A stretch of 64,000 nucleotides of DNA from Acidobacteriota bacterium. GTDB taxonomy: Bacteria; Acidobacteriota; Terriglobia; Acidiferrales; UBA7541. Under the pieces are notes generated by a model. That model searched no databases and was not told where the DNA came from. It was given only the letters and a program-made list of their open reading frames with translations. How positions within the stretch are numbered: the stretch's first letter is position 1; the number at the start of each line of letters is the position of its first letter. Made by a program: the position numbers and the translations under genes. The DNA is taken from positions 219,235-283,234 of the forward strand of contig JABCZK010000001.1 of NCBI GenBank assembly GCA_013289695.1, written 5' to 3'. Shown here piece after piece: positions 1 to 8,720 of the stretch.

Positions 1-1264
1 AGCCGGCTTGCTCGGCTTGCGGCAGCGCGCGATAGACGTGCGCGATCTGCGTCGCCATATTCTCCCAACCGAACATGTCCGCATAGAGTTGCGGGAGCGC
101 CGCGGTCGCATCGCGCTCGGTTTTCACCGAATTCGCGTAAGGCAGCAGCCTCGAATAGCGCAGAAAAGTATCCACCGGCAAGAGCGGCGTGCCAAAAGGT
201 AGCGTCACCAAACCTGCGGCGATGAGCAGCGCTGGAAGTGCCACGGCCATCCCGCGGCGCGCGGGCGCGGCGAGAAACCCTTCCAGCGCAACGCCGCCCG
301 CCGCCATCAGCGCCGGATAAATCGGCAGCGCGTAATACGATTTGCCGCCCAGCAAGATGAAAATGGCGAGCACGAACAAGTACGACCAGCCCAGAAACCG
401 GAAGCGCTTCCCTTCCGGCGACGCAAAAAACCACACCAGCCCCGCGAGCCACACCGGCAGCGCCAGTGGCTGCATAAAAAGAACTTGCTCGAACAGAAAT
501 TGCAGCGGCGTGATCGCCTCGTTCTTGAATTGCTGCGCGTTGCGCACCACTTCGATTTGCGGCCAACCGTTCTGCGATTCCCAGAGCAGATTCGGCAGGA
601 AAATTGCCAGCGCCAGCGCCGCGCCGATCCAAATCCATTTTGAACGAAACAGCTTCGCTTGCCCCGAAAGCAGCAGTCCGGCAACCAGCGCAAATCCAAA
701 GACCAACATGCTGTGCTTATTTTCCAGCCCCACGCCGGCCACGGCGCCGAACCACAGCCACAGCCGCGGCGACGCTCCCTTAACGATGCGAATGACAATC
801 CACGCGCACAGAAGCCAGAAGAGCGGCTCAAACGCATTCATGGAAAGAAAACTGTCGAACGCAATATAGGCGGGCGCGAACAAAATCGCGACGGCTGCAA
901 GAAATTGCGCGAAGAGGCCGCCGCCCAACTCCGCGGCTATGCGGCCGGTGGCATACACGACCGCTGCGCCGGCTAAAACCGGCAGCAGGCGCGTCGCAAA
1001 GAGCGAGGGTCCCAATACGTGTCGCGCGAACCAGGCGACGAACGCGATCAGCGGCGGCTGGTCCACATAGCCCCACGCGACATGCTGGCCACAGGCCATG
1101 TAGTAGAGTTCGTCGCGAAAAAACCCGTAATGATTGATTCCGGCGAGTTGGATAAGCAGTTTGCAGGAAGCCAGCGCGAAGAGCATCACGCGCGAACGCA
1201 TCGCCACGTCGCGGCCCGTCAGGTAATCGCGAGTGATTGACGCAGCTGACAGCGTGTCCATCAT
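1..1264 (-). CDS. GT39-family (ArnT-like) membrane glycosyltransferase, partial
   Basis: The reading frame is open from an ATG at 1264 to the left edge, so the C-terminus is missing (at least 421 residues seen). The N-terminal part has the acidic loop RDELYYMACG followed by YVDQPPLIAF, the signature of the dolichyl-phosphate-mannose mannosyltransferase-like GT39/ArnT family, which transfers a sugar from a polyprenyl-phosphate donor on the outer face of the cytoplasmic membrane. Many hydrophobic segments follow, for example around AAVAILFAPAYIAF and SYLFVLAIFILLGG. A second ATG at 1261 is equally possible. The substrate cannot be told from sequence. Next gene downstream in the same direction is outside the window. 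Confidence 0.85.
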   Translation of the reverse strand, partial: MMDTLSAASITRDYLTGRDVAMRSRVMLFALASCKLLIQLAGINHYGFFRDELYYMACGQHVAWGYVDQPPLIAFVAWFARHVLGPSLFATRLLPVLAGAAVVYATGRIAAELGGGLFAQFLAAVAILFAPAYIAFDSFLSMNAFEPLFWLLCAWIVIRIVKGASPRLWLWFGAVAGVGLENKHSMLVFGFALVAGLLLSGQAKLFRSKWIWIGAALALAIFLPNLLWESQNGWPQIEVVRNAQQFKNEAITPLQFLFEQVLFMQPLALPVWLAGLVWFFASPEGKRFRFLGWSYLFVLAIFILLGGKSYYALPIYPALMAAGGVALEGFLAAPARRGMAVALPALLIAAGLVTLPFGTPLLPVDTFLRYSRLLPYANSVKTERDATAALPQLYADMFGWENMATQIAHVYRALPQAEQAG

Positions 1265-1445
1265 CAGCTGCTGTGATGCATACTCTGCGCGGAAATATAG
1301 AGGGTGTCATCCCGAACCCTCGAGAGCGGGTGAGGGATCTGTTTTTCGCCCAAACGGTGAATCCTTGGCTTAAGCGCCAGCGGAGGCGCCACGATTGTCT
1401 GATCGCCGCGGTCTCGAAGCACGCTGATCGCCGCGTCGCGGCACA

Positions 1446-2009
1446 TCACGCGATCGTCGCGGAGTGGATGCGATCGAGTTTCGGGAAATTTTTGTCGAGA
1501 TACGGCTTGCCCAGCGCGGTGATCGAGCCCTGGTCCGGCGCTTCGCCGTAACCGCTGTGAATTTTTTTCACTACATCCATGCCGGAACTCACCTGACCAA
1601 ACGGCGCGAAGCCCATCTTATCGAGCTGCGCGTTGTTCCCCGTGTTGATAAAGAGCTGCGTGGTGCGCGTATCTTTTCCGGCGGTGGCGAAAGTGATGTA
1701 ACCCGGCTTGTTGCTTTGGGTGACGGGATCGTCCTTGAAATTCGACTTGCGCCACACATTGTTCACCGCCGGGTCGGCGCTCAATCCGAATTGCACGACG
1801 AAACCGGGGATCACGCGAAAGAAGGCCGCATCATCGTAGAAGCCGTGCTTCACGAGATTGTAGAAACGATCCGCGCCCAGCGGCGCCCACGCGCGCGTCA
1901 CCTGCACGATGAAATCTCCCGCGGTGGTCTTGAACGTCACATCAAATTTCTCCGGTGCGGTTTCTTTCAGATTCGCAGCTTCCAGCAAAGAGGTCTTCGT
2001 GGTCATCAC
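1446..2009 (-). CDS. Cyclophilin-type peptidyl-prolyl isomerase (cytoplasmic paralog)
   Basis: 187 residues. Cyclophilin fold motifs are visible: VTRAWAPLGADRFYNLVKHG, FFRVIPGFVVQFG, and TTQLFINTGNNAQLDKMGFA followed by FGQVSSGMDVV. These match the small bacterial cyclophilins that catalyse cis-trans isomerisation of prolyl bonds. No signal peptide is seen, so it probably acts in the cytoplasm. The neighbour at 2193-2969 is a close paralog with a signal peptide, so this looks like a tandem duplication with split localisation. ATG codons at 2009 and 2006 are both possible; GGGAG lies upstream. Confidence 0.93.
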   Translation of the reverse strand: MMTTKTSLLEAANLKETAPEKFDVTFKTTAGDFIVQVTRAWAPLGADRFYNLVKHGFYDDAAFFRVIPGFVVQFGLSADPAVNNVWRKSNFKDDPVTQSNKPGYITFATAGKDTRTTQLFINTGNNAQLDKMGFAPFGQVSSGMDVVKKIHSGYGEAPDQGSITALGKPYLDKNFPKLDRIHSATIA

Positions 2010-2192
2010 TTATTCTCCCAGGGAACCGTGCCTGCACGGTTCGTATGATTTCCGTCAAAATATTGAAATGCGCCTTCGTAACGGCGGGCTTCAGACCGCC
2101 ATCGATCGGCAGCCCACCGTCGATCCGCGCCGTTACACGGATGGCGTCCGCCGCGGCGGACGCCGCTACAACCGAAACGACCACATTAAGAA

Positions 2193-2969
2193 TTACTGCT
2201 GCGCGGGTGCAGGCTTCGACGCCGCCGGTGCAGCCTTGTGCGCAGGAGTCGTGTGCACTGCGGGCGCGGGCGAGGTCACCGTCGCAGAAATGATGTGGTC
2301 AAGCTTGGGAAAGCTTTTATCGAGATAAGCCTTCCCTTGCGACGTGATCAGTGCCTGGTCCGGAGACTCGCCATAGCCGTTGTATATTTTCTGCGCCACG
2401 TCCATCCCGGTGGTTACTTGTCCGAAGGCCGCAAATCCCTGGCCATCGAGCGACCCGTTCTCTCCCAGGTTGATGAACAATTGCGTCGTGCGCGTGTTCG
2501 GTCCGGCAGTCGCAAACGTCAAGTAGCCGGTGTGGTTGCTCTGCGTGACGGGATCATCCTTGATCGAAGCCTTATCCCAAACTTTATTCACCGCGGGATT
2601 CGCGCTCAATCCGAATTGCACGATGAATCCGGGCACCACGCGGAAGAAAGCCGCATCCGTGAAAAATCCGTGCTTCACCAGATTGTAAAAACGGTCAGCG
2701 CCCAGCGGCGCCCACGAGCGCGTCACCGTGACGACGAAATCACCAGCCGTCGTCTTGAACGTCACCTCATACTGATCGGGAGCCTTCGCGGTCAGCGTCG
2801 CGGGATGCAGTAAAGCCGGGTCCGTATGCGGCGCCGTCGAGTGCGGGTGTGCAGCGGCAGCGGGCTTCGCCGCGGGAGTGGCTGATTGCGATTGCGCCTG
2901 CGCCGGCGTTGTAACCGGAGCGAAAGCAATGAGCAGCGCGATGAAGTACAACGGTACGAAACGTTTCAC
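2193..2969 (-). CDS. Secreted cyclophilin-type peptidyl-prolyl isomerase
   Basis: About 258 residues. A GTG at 2969 is chosen because AGGAGG sits six bases before it; an ATG at 2996 would overlap the stop of the upstream dipeptidase and has no such site. The N-terminus VKRFVPLYFIALLIAF then APVTTPAQAQ is a signal peptide, followed by an A/H/P-rich linker to about residue 60 and a cyclophilin domain (FFRVVPGFIVQFG, TTQLFINLGENGSLDGQGFA). The C-terminal 25 residues are Ala/Pro/Lys-rich. It should fold extracytoplasmic proteins. It lies just downstream of the dipeptidase gene and may be co-transcribed with it. Confidence 0.92.
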   Translation of the reverse strand: MKRFVPLYFIALLIAFAPVTTPAQAQSQSATPAAKPAAAAHPHSTAPHTDPALLHPATLTAKAPDQYEVTFKTTAGDFVVTVTRSWAPLGADRFYNLVKHGFFTDAAFFRVVPGFIVQFGLSANPAVNKVWDKASIKDDPVTQSNHTGYLTFATAGPNTRTTQLFINLGENGSLDGQGFAAFGQVTTGMDVAQKIYNGYGESPDQALITSQGKAYLDKSFPKLDHIISATVTSPAPAVHTTPAHKAAPAASKPAPAQQ

Positions 2970-2995
2970 GATTTTCCTCCTGGTTATAATTGGCA

Positions 2996-4216
2996 TTATT
3001 TTTGGGCCGCGGCTTCCACATCCTGCATCAAACGCAGCGTATTGCCACCCAGAATCTTCCGCACGTCGGCGGGAGAATAACCCCTCGCCAGCAGCGCATT
3101 CGTCATTTGCGGAATATCCGAAACATCTTCCATGCCGTAAGGCATATCCGCGCCGTCGAAATCGGAACCCAGGCCCACATGGTCCGCGCCCACCAGTTTC
3201 ACCGCATGATCAATATGCTTGACGATCTCGGTCCACTCCACGCGCGGCAGCTTTCCCTGCGCCACCATCTCGCGCGTGACTTTATCCGCTTCGATCAGCT
3301 GGCAGGCTTCATTTTCGCCGCAGCGCTTCTTCGCTTCCGCCTCGATTTCCTTGCCCAGCTCGGGATGCGCCTTCGAGACGTCTTGAAATTGCTGGCTCAG
3401 GAAACCGATATGGTAATTGATCTGAATCACGCCGCCCTTCGCCGCGAGAGCCTTGATCATGTCGTCCGTCATATTGCGCGGCGCGTTGCACAGCGCGCGG
3501 CAGGAAGAATGCGAAGCGATCACCGGCGCTCTGCTGACGGCCAGCACGTCGTCAAAAGTTTTGTCCGCCACGTGCGAGATGTCCACCATCATCCCCAGGC
3601 GATTCATTTCGCGCACCACTTGCTTGCCGAAATCGCTCAAGCCATTGTGCGCGGCCTTGTCAGTGGAAGCGTCCGCCCAATCCGTATTCATGGTGTGCGT
3701 CAGCGTCATATAACGCACGCCCAGCGCGAAAAACTTGTCCAGGTTCGCGAGCGAGTTGTTGATCATGTGCCCGCCTTCGACGCCCATCAGCACCGCAATT
3801 TTGCCCGCAGCCTTGGCGCGGCGAATGTCTTCAGCAGTGGCGCACGGAACCAGGTCGTTCGGATGCCGCGCCACGGTTTCGCGCACCGCGTTAATCTGGT
3901 CGAGCGCGCGCTGCACCGCAGTAGGCCCGGTGACCGTGCCGGGAATCCAGATCGACAAGAAAATCGCGCTCAGCCCGCCGGCGCGCATGCGCGGAATGTC
4001 CACGCTGCCATCGGAATGACGCACGCCAAAATCGAATTTCGGGTCGAGCAAGCGCTGCGTCGTGTCGTCATGAGTGTCCACGACGATCGATTGGAAATGC
4101 AGCTCGTGCGCCTGCGGCGAGATATTTGATTGAGATTGCGATTCACCAGTCACGGCCACCAGCGACAAAACTCCTCCCAGCACACAGCAAATTGCAAGCA
4201 AACCACGACCACCCAT
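2996..4216 (-). CDS. Membrane dipeptidase, peptidase family M19
   Basis: 406 residues with an N-terminal signal peptide (GLLAICCVLGGVLSLVAVTG). Family M19 zinc dipeptidases hydrolyse dipeptides, often including D-amino acid substrates. The metal-site elements are present in order: VVDTHDDTTQ (His-x-Asp), LMGVEGGHMI (bridging Glu), VDISHVADKT (His), VIASHSSCRA (His), and HVGLGSDFDG (Asp). Length fits the family. The stop codon is 27 bp before the start of the secreted cyclophilin, suggesting an operon of exported proteins. The ATG at 4216 fits the signal peptide. Confidence 0.93.
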   Translation of the reverse strand: MGGRGLLAICCVLGGVLSLVAVTGESQSQSNISPQAHELHFQSIVVDTHDDTTQRLLDPKFDFGVRHSDGSVDIPRMRAGGLSAIFLSIWIPGTVTGPTAVQRALDQINAVRETVARHPNDLVPCATAEDIRRAKAAGKIAVLMGVEGGHMINNSLANLDKFFALGVRYMTLTHTMNTDWADASTDKAAHNGLSDFGKQVVREMNRLGMMVDISHVADKTFDDVLAVSRAPVIASHSSCRALCNAPRNMTDDMIKALAAKGGVIQINYHIGFLSQQFQDVSKAHPELGKEIEAEAKKRCGENEACQLIEADKVTREMVAQGKLPRVEWTEIVKHIDHAVKLVGADHVGLGSDFDGADMPYGMEDVSDIPQMTNALLARGYSPADVRKILGGNTLRLMQDVEAAAQK

Positions 4217-4291
4217 TCATCCCCCACAACCCATGCATTCTCTGGGATTCTACAACCCGTGGCGTCAAAACAAAAAGCTCGCTAGCGTGCC

Positions 4292-5044
4292 TTACGAGCC
4301 TCGGAAGAAACTCTTCACCGCGTGCACTAGCACCTGGCCGTTCACCGCAGCCAGCGATTCCGTCAGCGGAATGCCCTTGGGGCAAACTTTTACGCAGTTC
4401 TGCGCGTTGTCGCAGTCCTCGATGCCTCCCGGACCCATCAGCGCTTCCAAACGCGGGCCCGCGTGCATCGCGCCCGTGGGATGCATGTTAAACAGACGCA
4501 CCTGGCTGACAATCGCCGCGCCCACAAAATTAGAATGCTCATTCACCTTCGGGCAAATCTCCAGACAGTTGCCGCATGTGATGCACTGCGAGAGCGCGTA
4601 GCCCACTTCCTGCGTCTCCGGTGACATGCGCGGTCCGGGACCGAGATCATACGTGCCGTCAATCGGAATCCAGCACTTGGTGCGTTTCAGATTCTCGAAC
4701 ATCGAACTGCGATCCACTTGCAAATCGCGGATCAGTGGAAATTTTGTGAGCGGCTCCAGGCGGATCGGCTTTTCCAGATCGTCCACCAGCGCCGTGCAAG
4801 CCTGGCGCGGCTTGCCGTTGACGATCATCGCGCAAGCCCCGCAAATTTCTTCCAGGCAATTCGCTTCGTAGCTCACCGGAGTGGATTCGCTGCCGCTGCG
4901 CGTAAAGGGTTTTTCGGCGATGTCACGCAGGCAAATAATCACGTTCATATGCGGCCGGTAGCGCAGTTCGTATTCTTCCCAGCGCACGGCTTCGTCCGGC
5001 CGCTGCTGGCGCTTGATCTTCACGATGAAAGTTTTATCGGCCAC
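4292..5044 (-). CDS. sdhB: Succinate dehydrogenase iron-sulfur subunit
   Basis: 250 residues. The N-terminal ferredoxin domain carries the 2Fe-2S cluster (NCLEEICGACAMIVNG and a later Cys in QACTAL). The C-terminal part binds the 4Fe-4S and 3Fe-4S clusters (CITCGNCLEICP and CDNAQNCVKVCPKG). It passes electrons from the flavin in SdhA to the haem and quinone in SdhC. It is last in a sdhC-sdhA-sdhB operon with a 34 bp gap after sdhA. The gene order and the subunit type are those of the Bacillus/delta-proteobacterial b558 class. Confidence 0.96.
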   Translation of the reverse strand: MADKTFIVKIKRQQRPDEAVRWEEYELRYRPHMNVIICLRDIAEKPFTRSGSESTPVSYEANCLEEICGACAMIVNGKPRQACTALVDDLEKPIRLEPLTKFPLIRDLQVDRSSMFENLKRTKCWIPIDGTYDLGPGPRMSPETQEVGYALSQCITCGNCLEICPKVNEHSNFVGAAIVSQVRLFNMHPTGAMHAGPRLEALMGPGGIEDCDNAQNCVKVCPKGIPLTESLAAVNGQVLVHAVKSFFRGS

Positions 5045-5078
5045 GATGCCTCACTTTCTCCGCCTGCTACCTCGCCCA

Positions 5079-6866
5079 CTACTTCGCCGCGGTGTATTTG
5101 CGTTCGCGCAGCGGCAGCAGCGAAATATCCACCGCTTCATAATCCAGCTTAATTTTTCCGGCGTCCCAGCTGGCTATGGTGGTCTTCAACCAATTCCTGT
5201 CGTCGCGGTCCGGAAACTCCGGCTTGTAGTGCGCGCCGCGCGTTTCGTTTCGCGCAATCGCCCCCAGAGTGATCACTTGCGCCAGGATCAGCATGTTGCC
5301 CAGCTCGCGCACGAAATTCAGCGTTTGATTCGACCACTGCGTGCGGTCCTGCAAATTAATGCGCTTGAAGCGCTCGCTCAGCTCGTCCAGCTTCGCCATC
5401 GTCTTCTGCATCGCGGCGTTGTAGCGGATCACCGTGACGTTTTCCGTCATGACGTCGCCCATCTCACGCCAAATCGCCAGCGGATTTTCCGTCCCGGTGT
5501 GCTGGTTCAGCAAAGCGTCGGAAATATCCTGCTGGCGCACGCGTTCGCGCTCGTAGACGGCAGGCGAAGTGTTCTCGCAACCCGATTCCAGGCTGCGCGC
5601 ATAGCGCACCGCCGCAGTTCCCGCGATTCCGCCGCCATAGATGCACGAAACCAGCGAATTGGCGCCCAGCCGATTCGCGCCGTGATATTGGTACTCGCAT
5701 TCGCCCGCAGCGTAAACACCAGGAATGTTGGTGGCCTGGTTCTCGTTGTCCACCCACAAGCCGCCCATGGTGTAATGCATCGCCGGAAATACTTTCATCG
5801 GTTCTACGTGCGGATCCACGCCCACGAATTTCTGATAAATTTCCAGAATGCCTTCCAGCTTGCGCTCCAGCACTTCGCGCGGGATGTGCGTCACGTCCAG
5901 ATACACAGCCGGATCGCCCGCCAGGCCCAACTTCATTTCGTACACAACCTTGTGAATCGCGCGCGTGGCGACGTCGCGCGGCACCAGGTTCCCGTATTTC
6001 GGATACCACTCTTCAAGAAAATAAAATCGTTCGGTTTCCGGAATTTGTCTCGCGGGGCGCGGGTCCTGCGGCGTCTTGGGCACCCACACGCGCCCGCCTT
6101 CACCGCGCGCTGATTCGCTCATCAAACGCAATTTGTCTTCGCCGGGAATCGCGGTGGGATGCACCTGAATGAATTCGCCGTTCGCGTAATATGCGCCCTG
6201 CTGGAACAAAGCTGATTGCGCCGATCCCGTGCAAACCACGGAGTTCGTCGAGCGCCCAAAGACGGCGCCGATGCCGCCGGTGCAGAAAATCGCGGCATCG
6301 CACGCGAACGTCTTGATCTCCATGGTCTTCAGATCCATGGCGCAGATGCCGCGGCACACGCCGGCGTGATCGAGCACAGCCGAAAGGAACGTCCAGCCTT
6401 CGAATTTCTTTACTTTGTCTTCGGCTTCGAAGCGGCGCACCTGCTCGTCCAGCGCGTACAACAATTGCTGCCCGGTCGTCGCGCCCGCGAACGCGGTGCG
6501 GTGGTACAGCGTGCCGCCAAAGCGCCGAAAATCCAGCAGTCCCTCGGGCGTGCGGTTGAACATCACGCCCATGCGATCCAGCAGGTCAATGATTGCCGGA
6601 GCGGCCTCGCACATGCCCTTCACCAGCGGCTGATTGGCGAGAAAATCGCCACCGTAAATCGTGTCGTCGAAATGTTTCCAAGTGGAATCGCCCTCACCCT
6701 TCAAGTTTTTCGCCGCGTTGATGCCGCCCTGCGCGCACACCGAATGCGAGCGCTTCACCGGGACAATCGAAAACAGGTCAGCCGTTACTCCGGCTTCGGC
6801 CACCTTGATCGCTGCCATCAGACCGGCCAGCCCGCCGCCGACGATAATAATTTTCGGCTGCCTCAT
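5079..6866 (-). CDS. sdhA: Succinate dehydrogenase flavoprotein subunit
   Basis: 595 residues from ATG 6866, which overlaps the sdhC stop as ATGA; a longer upstream extension is open but has no family match. FAD-binding IIIVGGGLAGLMAA is at the N-terminus, and RSHSVCAQGGI holds the His (residue 41) that normally carries covalent FAD. Active-site elements follow: HPTAIPGEDKLRLMSESARG, PRDVATRAI, and GECEYQYHGANRLGANSL. It oxidises succinate to fumarate in complex II. The four-base overlap implies translational coupling with sdhC. Confidence 0.96.
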   Translation of the reverse strand: MRQPKIIIVGGGLAGLMAAIKVAEAGVTADLFSIVPVKRSHSVCAQGGINAAKNLKGEGDSTWKHFDDTIYGGDFLANQPLVKGMCEAAPAIIDLLDRMGVMFNRTPEGLLDFRRFGGTLYHRTAFAGATTGQQLLYALDEQVRRFEAEDKVKKFEGWTFLSAVLDHAGVCRGICAMDLKTMEIKTFACDAAIFCTGGIGAVFGRSTNSVVCTGSAQSALFQQGAYYANGEFIQVHPTAIPGEDKLRLMSESARGEGGRVWVPKTPQDPRPARQIPETERFYFLEEWYPKYGNLVPRDVATRAIHKVVYEMKLGLAGDPAVYLDVTHIPREVLERKLEGILEIYQKFVGVDPHVEPMKVFPAMHYTMGGLWVDNENQATNIPGVYAAGECEYQYHGANRLGANSLVSCIYGGGIAGTAAVRYARSLESGCENTSPAVYERERVRQQDISDALLNQHTGTENPLAIWREMGDVMTENVTVIRYNAAMQKTMAKLDELSERFKRINLQDRTQWSNQTLNFVRELGNMLILAQVITLGAIARNETRGAHYKPEFPDRDDRNWLKTTIASWDAGKIKLDYEAVDISLLPLRERKYTAAK

Positions 6867-7519
6867 TGGACGTAGCTCCCCATCGGGAACGCCCCGTAAT
6901 GCAGCGCCAGCACGATTGCCACGCCGATAAATGTAAACGCCACCGCAACCGCCGCGCCAAACCAACCGGCCGCGCGCTGCGCCGGCACGCTCACCGCAAT
7001 TCCCCACTTACACGCGAAATTCCACAGCCCGTTGCCCAAGTGGAACGATGCGCAAGTGATTCCGACGATGTAAAACGTGAGATACCAGGGATTCAGCAAG
7101 CTGCGCTGCACGTCAGCGTAGGAAGTGACGCCATGGCCTAGAAACCGCTCCGTGTACAAATGCCAGCCGATGAAAACGAAAGCGATGATCCCCGTCCAGC
7201 GTTGTAGCACGTACAACCAGTTGGCCATCCAGGGATGCCCAATCGCGTTCGACTTGCCGGTCCACCAGATGTAAATGCCGTAAAGCCCGTGAAAAAGTAT
7301 GGGAATAAAAAGCACGCAGGTTTCGACAAAGATTCGCCAGGGAATCTGCTGCAGCTCGCGCGATACGTCGTTGTATTTCCCCACGCTCACCAACGCGTAG
7401 CTGTTCGACCAGAAATGCTCCGCCAGGAATGCTCCAATTGGAATTACGCCGCTGAGGGACTGCAATTTGTCGAGGAGATAACTCGTCTTAGAATCAGTCG
7501 CTGCAACCGACATGCACAC
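6863..7519 (-). CDS. sdhC: Succinate dehydrogenase cytochrome b558 subunit
   Basis: 218 residues with five predicted membrane segments. His residues in hydrophobic stretches (LAEHFWSN, ILFHGLYG, FIGWHLYTERF, CASFHLGNGLW) fit the di-haem cytochrome b558 subunit of single-anchor complex II enzymes. It anchors SdhA and SdhB and reduces quinone. An internal ATG at 7513 is an alternative start. It is the first gene of the operon and is divergent from the SDR gene at 7709, so the sdh promoter should lie in 7520-7708; no clear -35/-10 pair was identified there. Confidence 0.93.
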   Translation of the reverse strand: MCMSVAATDSKTSYLLDKLQSLSGVIPIGAFLAEHFWSNSYALVSVGKYNDVSRELQQIPWRIFVETCVLFIPILFHGLYGIYIWWTGKSNAIGHPWMANWLYVLQRWTGIIAFVFIGWHLYTERFLGHGVTSYADVQRSLLNPWYLTFYIVGITCASFHLGNGLWNFACKWGIAVSVPAQRAAGWFGAAVAVAFTFIGVAIVLALHYGAFPMGSYVQ

Positions 7520-7708
7520 TCCAAGCGCGTCGAACCATAACCCGCAGAAGTTTCAGTATAGTTGCGCCCGCAAAAGTTTGCAAGACGGTGCGACTGGCGC
7601 TGTCTGTAGCCCGCTCCAAAATATGCTATCTTGCCGAACAGGGCAGCTGCTGAGTTGAAAATGAATCGCAGCGGAGACGCTGCGCGCTGCCCATGGAAGG
7701 AAGCGCTC

Positions 7709-8497
7709 ATGGATTTGCAACTCGCAGGCAAAAAAGTATTGGTAACGGGTTCCACCGCTGGAATCGGTTTCGCGACGGCCAGCGCATTCGCGGCCGAAGG
7801 CGCCTCGGTAGTCGTGAACGGCAGAACGCAGGAGCGCGTAGACGCCGCCGTCGCTAAAATCCGGAAATTGCATCCCCAAGCGGATGCGTCGGGCGTCGCG
7901 AGCGACGTTTCGAACGCAGCAGGTTGCGCGAAACTCATACAGGCGCTGGGCAGAGTGGATATTCTGGTCAACAACATGGGGATTTTTGAGCCGAAGCCCT
8001 TCGAGCAGATTCCGGATGAGGATTGGCTGCGCCTCTTCGAGGCCAACGTGATGAGTGGAGTGCGACTCTCGCGCCACTATCTTTCGGGCATGCGTCAGAA
8101 GAATTGGGGGCGAATCCTGTTCGTCTCCTCCGAATCCGCCGTTCAGATTCCCGCCGAGATGATCCACTACGGCATGACTAAGACGGCCCAAGTTGCCGTT
8201 GCCCGCGGAATTGCGGAAACCGTCGCGGGGACCGGGATCACCGTGAACAGCGTTCTGGCCGGGCCCACCCGCTCCGAGGGAGTCGAAACTTTCATCGCGC
8301 AAATGGGAGCAGGCGGCAACTCCGCGGCCTTCGAAGCGGAGTTTTTCAAGAGTATTCGCCCCACCTCCCTCCTGAAGAGATTCGAAACCGTCGAAGAAGT
8401 CGCCAACATGATCGTGTATCTCGGCAGTCCGCTGGCTTCCGCGACCACCGGCGCCGCGCTGCGTGTTGATGGCGGCGTAGTGCGCGCGATCCTCTAG
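7709..8497 (+). CDS. SDR-family NAD(P)-dependent oxidoreductase
   Basis: 262 residues from the ATG at 7709, which directly precedes the Rossmann start MDLQLAGKKVLVTG; upstream in-frame codons do not align with the family. Seen motifs are the cofactor loop TGSTAGIG, the NNMG motif, and the catalytic Tyr-x3-Lys in HYGMTKTA with an upstream Ser pair in VSSESA. The C-terminus LRVDGGVV is typical of classical SDRs. The conserved Asn-Ala-Gly is NMG here. Substrate is unknown. It is divergent from sdhC and not obviously in an operon. Confidence 0.93.
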   Translation: MDLQLAGKKVLVTGSTAGIGFATASAFAAEGASVVVNGRTQERVDAAVAKIRKLHPQADASGVASDVSNAAGCAKLIQALGRVDILVNNMGIFEPKPFEQIPDEDWLRLFEANVMSGVRLSRHYLSGMRQKNWGRILFVSSESAVQIPAEMIHYGMTKTAQVAVARGIAETVAGTGITVNSVLAGPTRSEGVETFIAQMGAGGNSAAFEAEFFKSIRPTSLLKRFETVEEVANMIVYLGSPLASATTGAALRVDGGVVRAIL

Positions 8498-8720
8498 TCG
8501 TCATTCCCGAGCCTCGCTGTGGTCGGAATCACACCATCGCCAACACGACTTTGGTTCCTCGAACATCTCTGCTACCAACGCATCCGAGATAGCCGAGCCT
8601 GGGGGCCGTGCACGCTCATTACTCGTACGCGGAAATCGACGCGCTAATCAGGAGTTGACGCTGCGGATATGGACAACCCGCGGCCGGGATAATGAATCTT
8701 CCATAGACAATGCTTGGAAG

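Noticed and set aside
2990..4129. Plus-strand ORF of 379 codons opposite the dipeptidase
   Set aside because: Antisense to a gene with complete M19 motifs; His/Arg-rich composition is a strand artefact.
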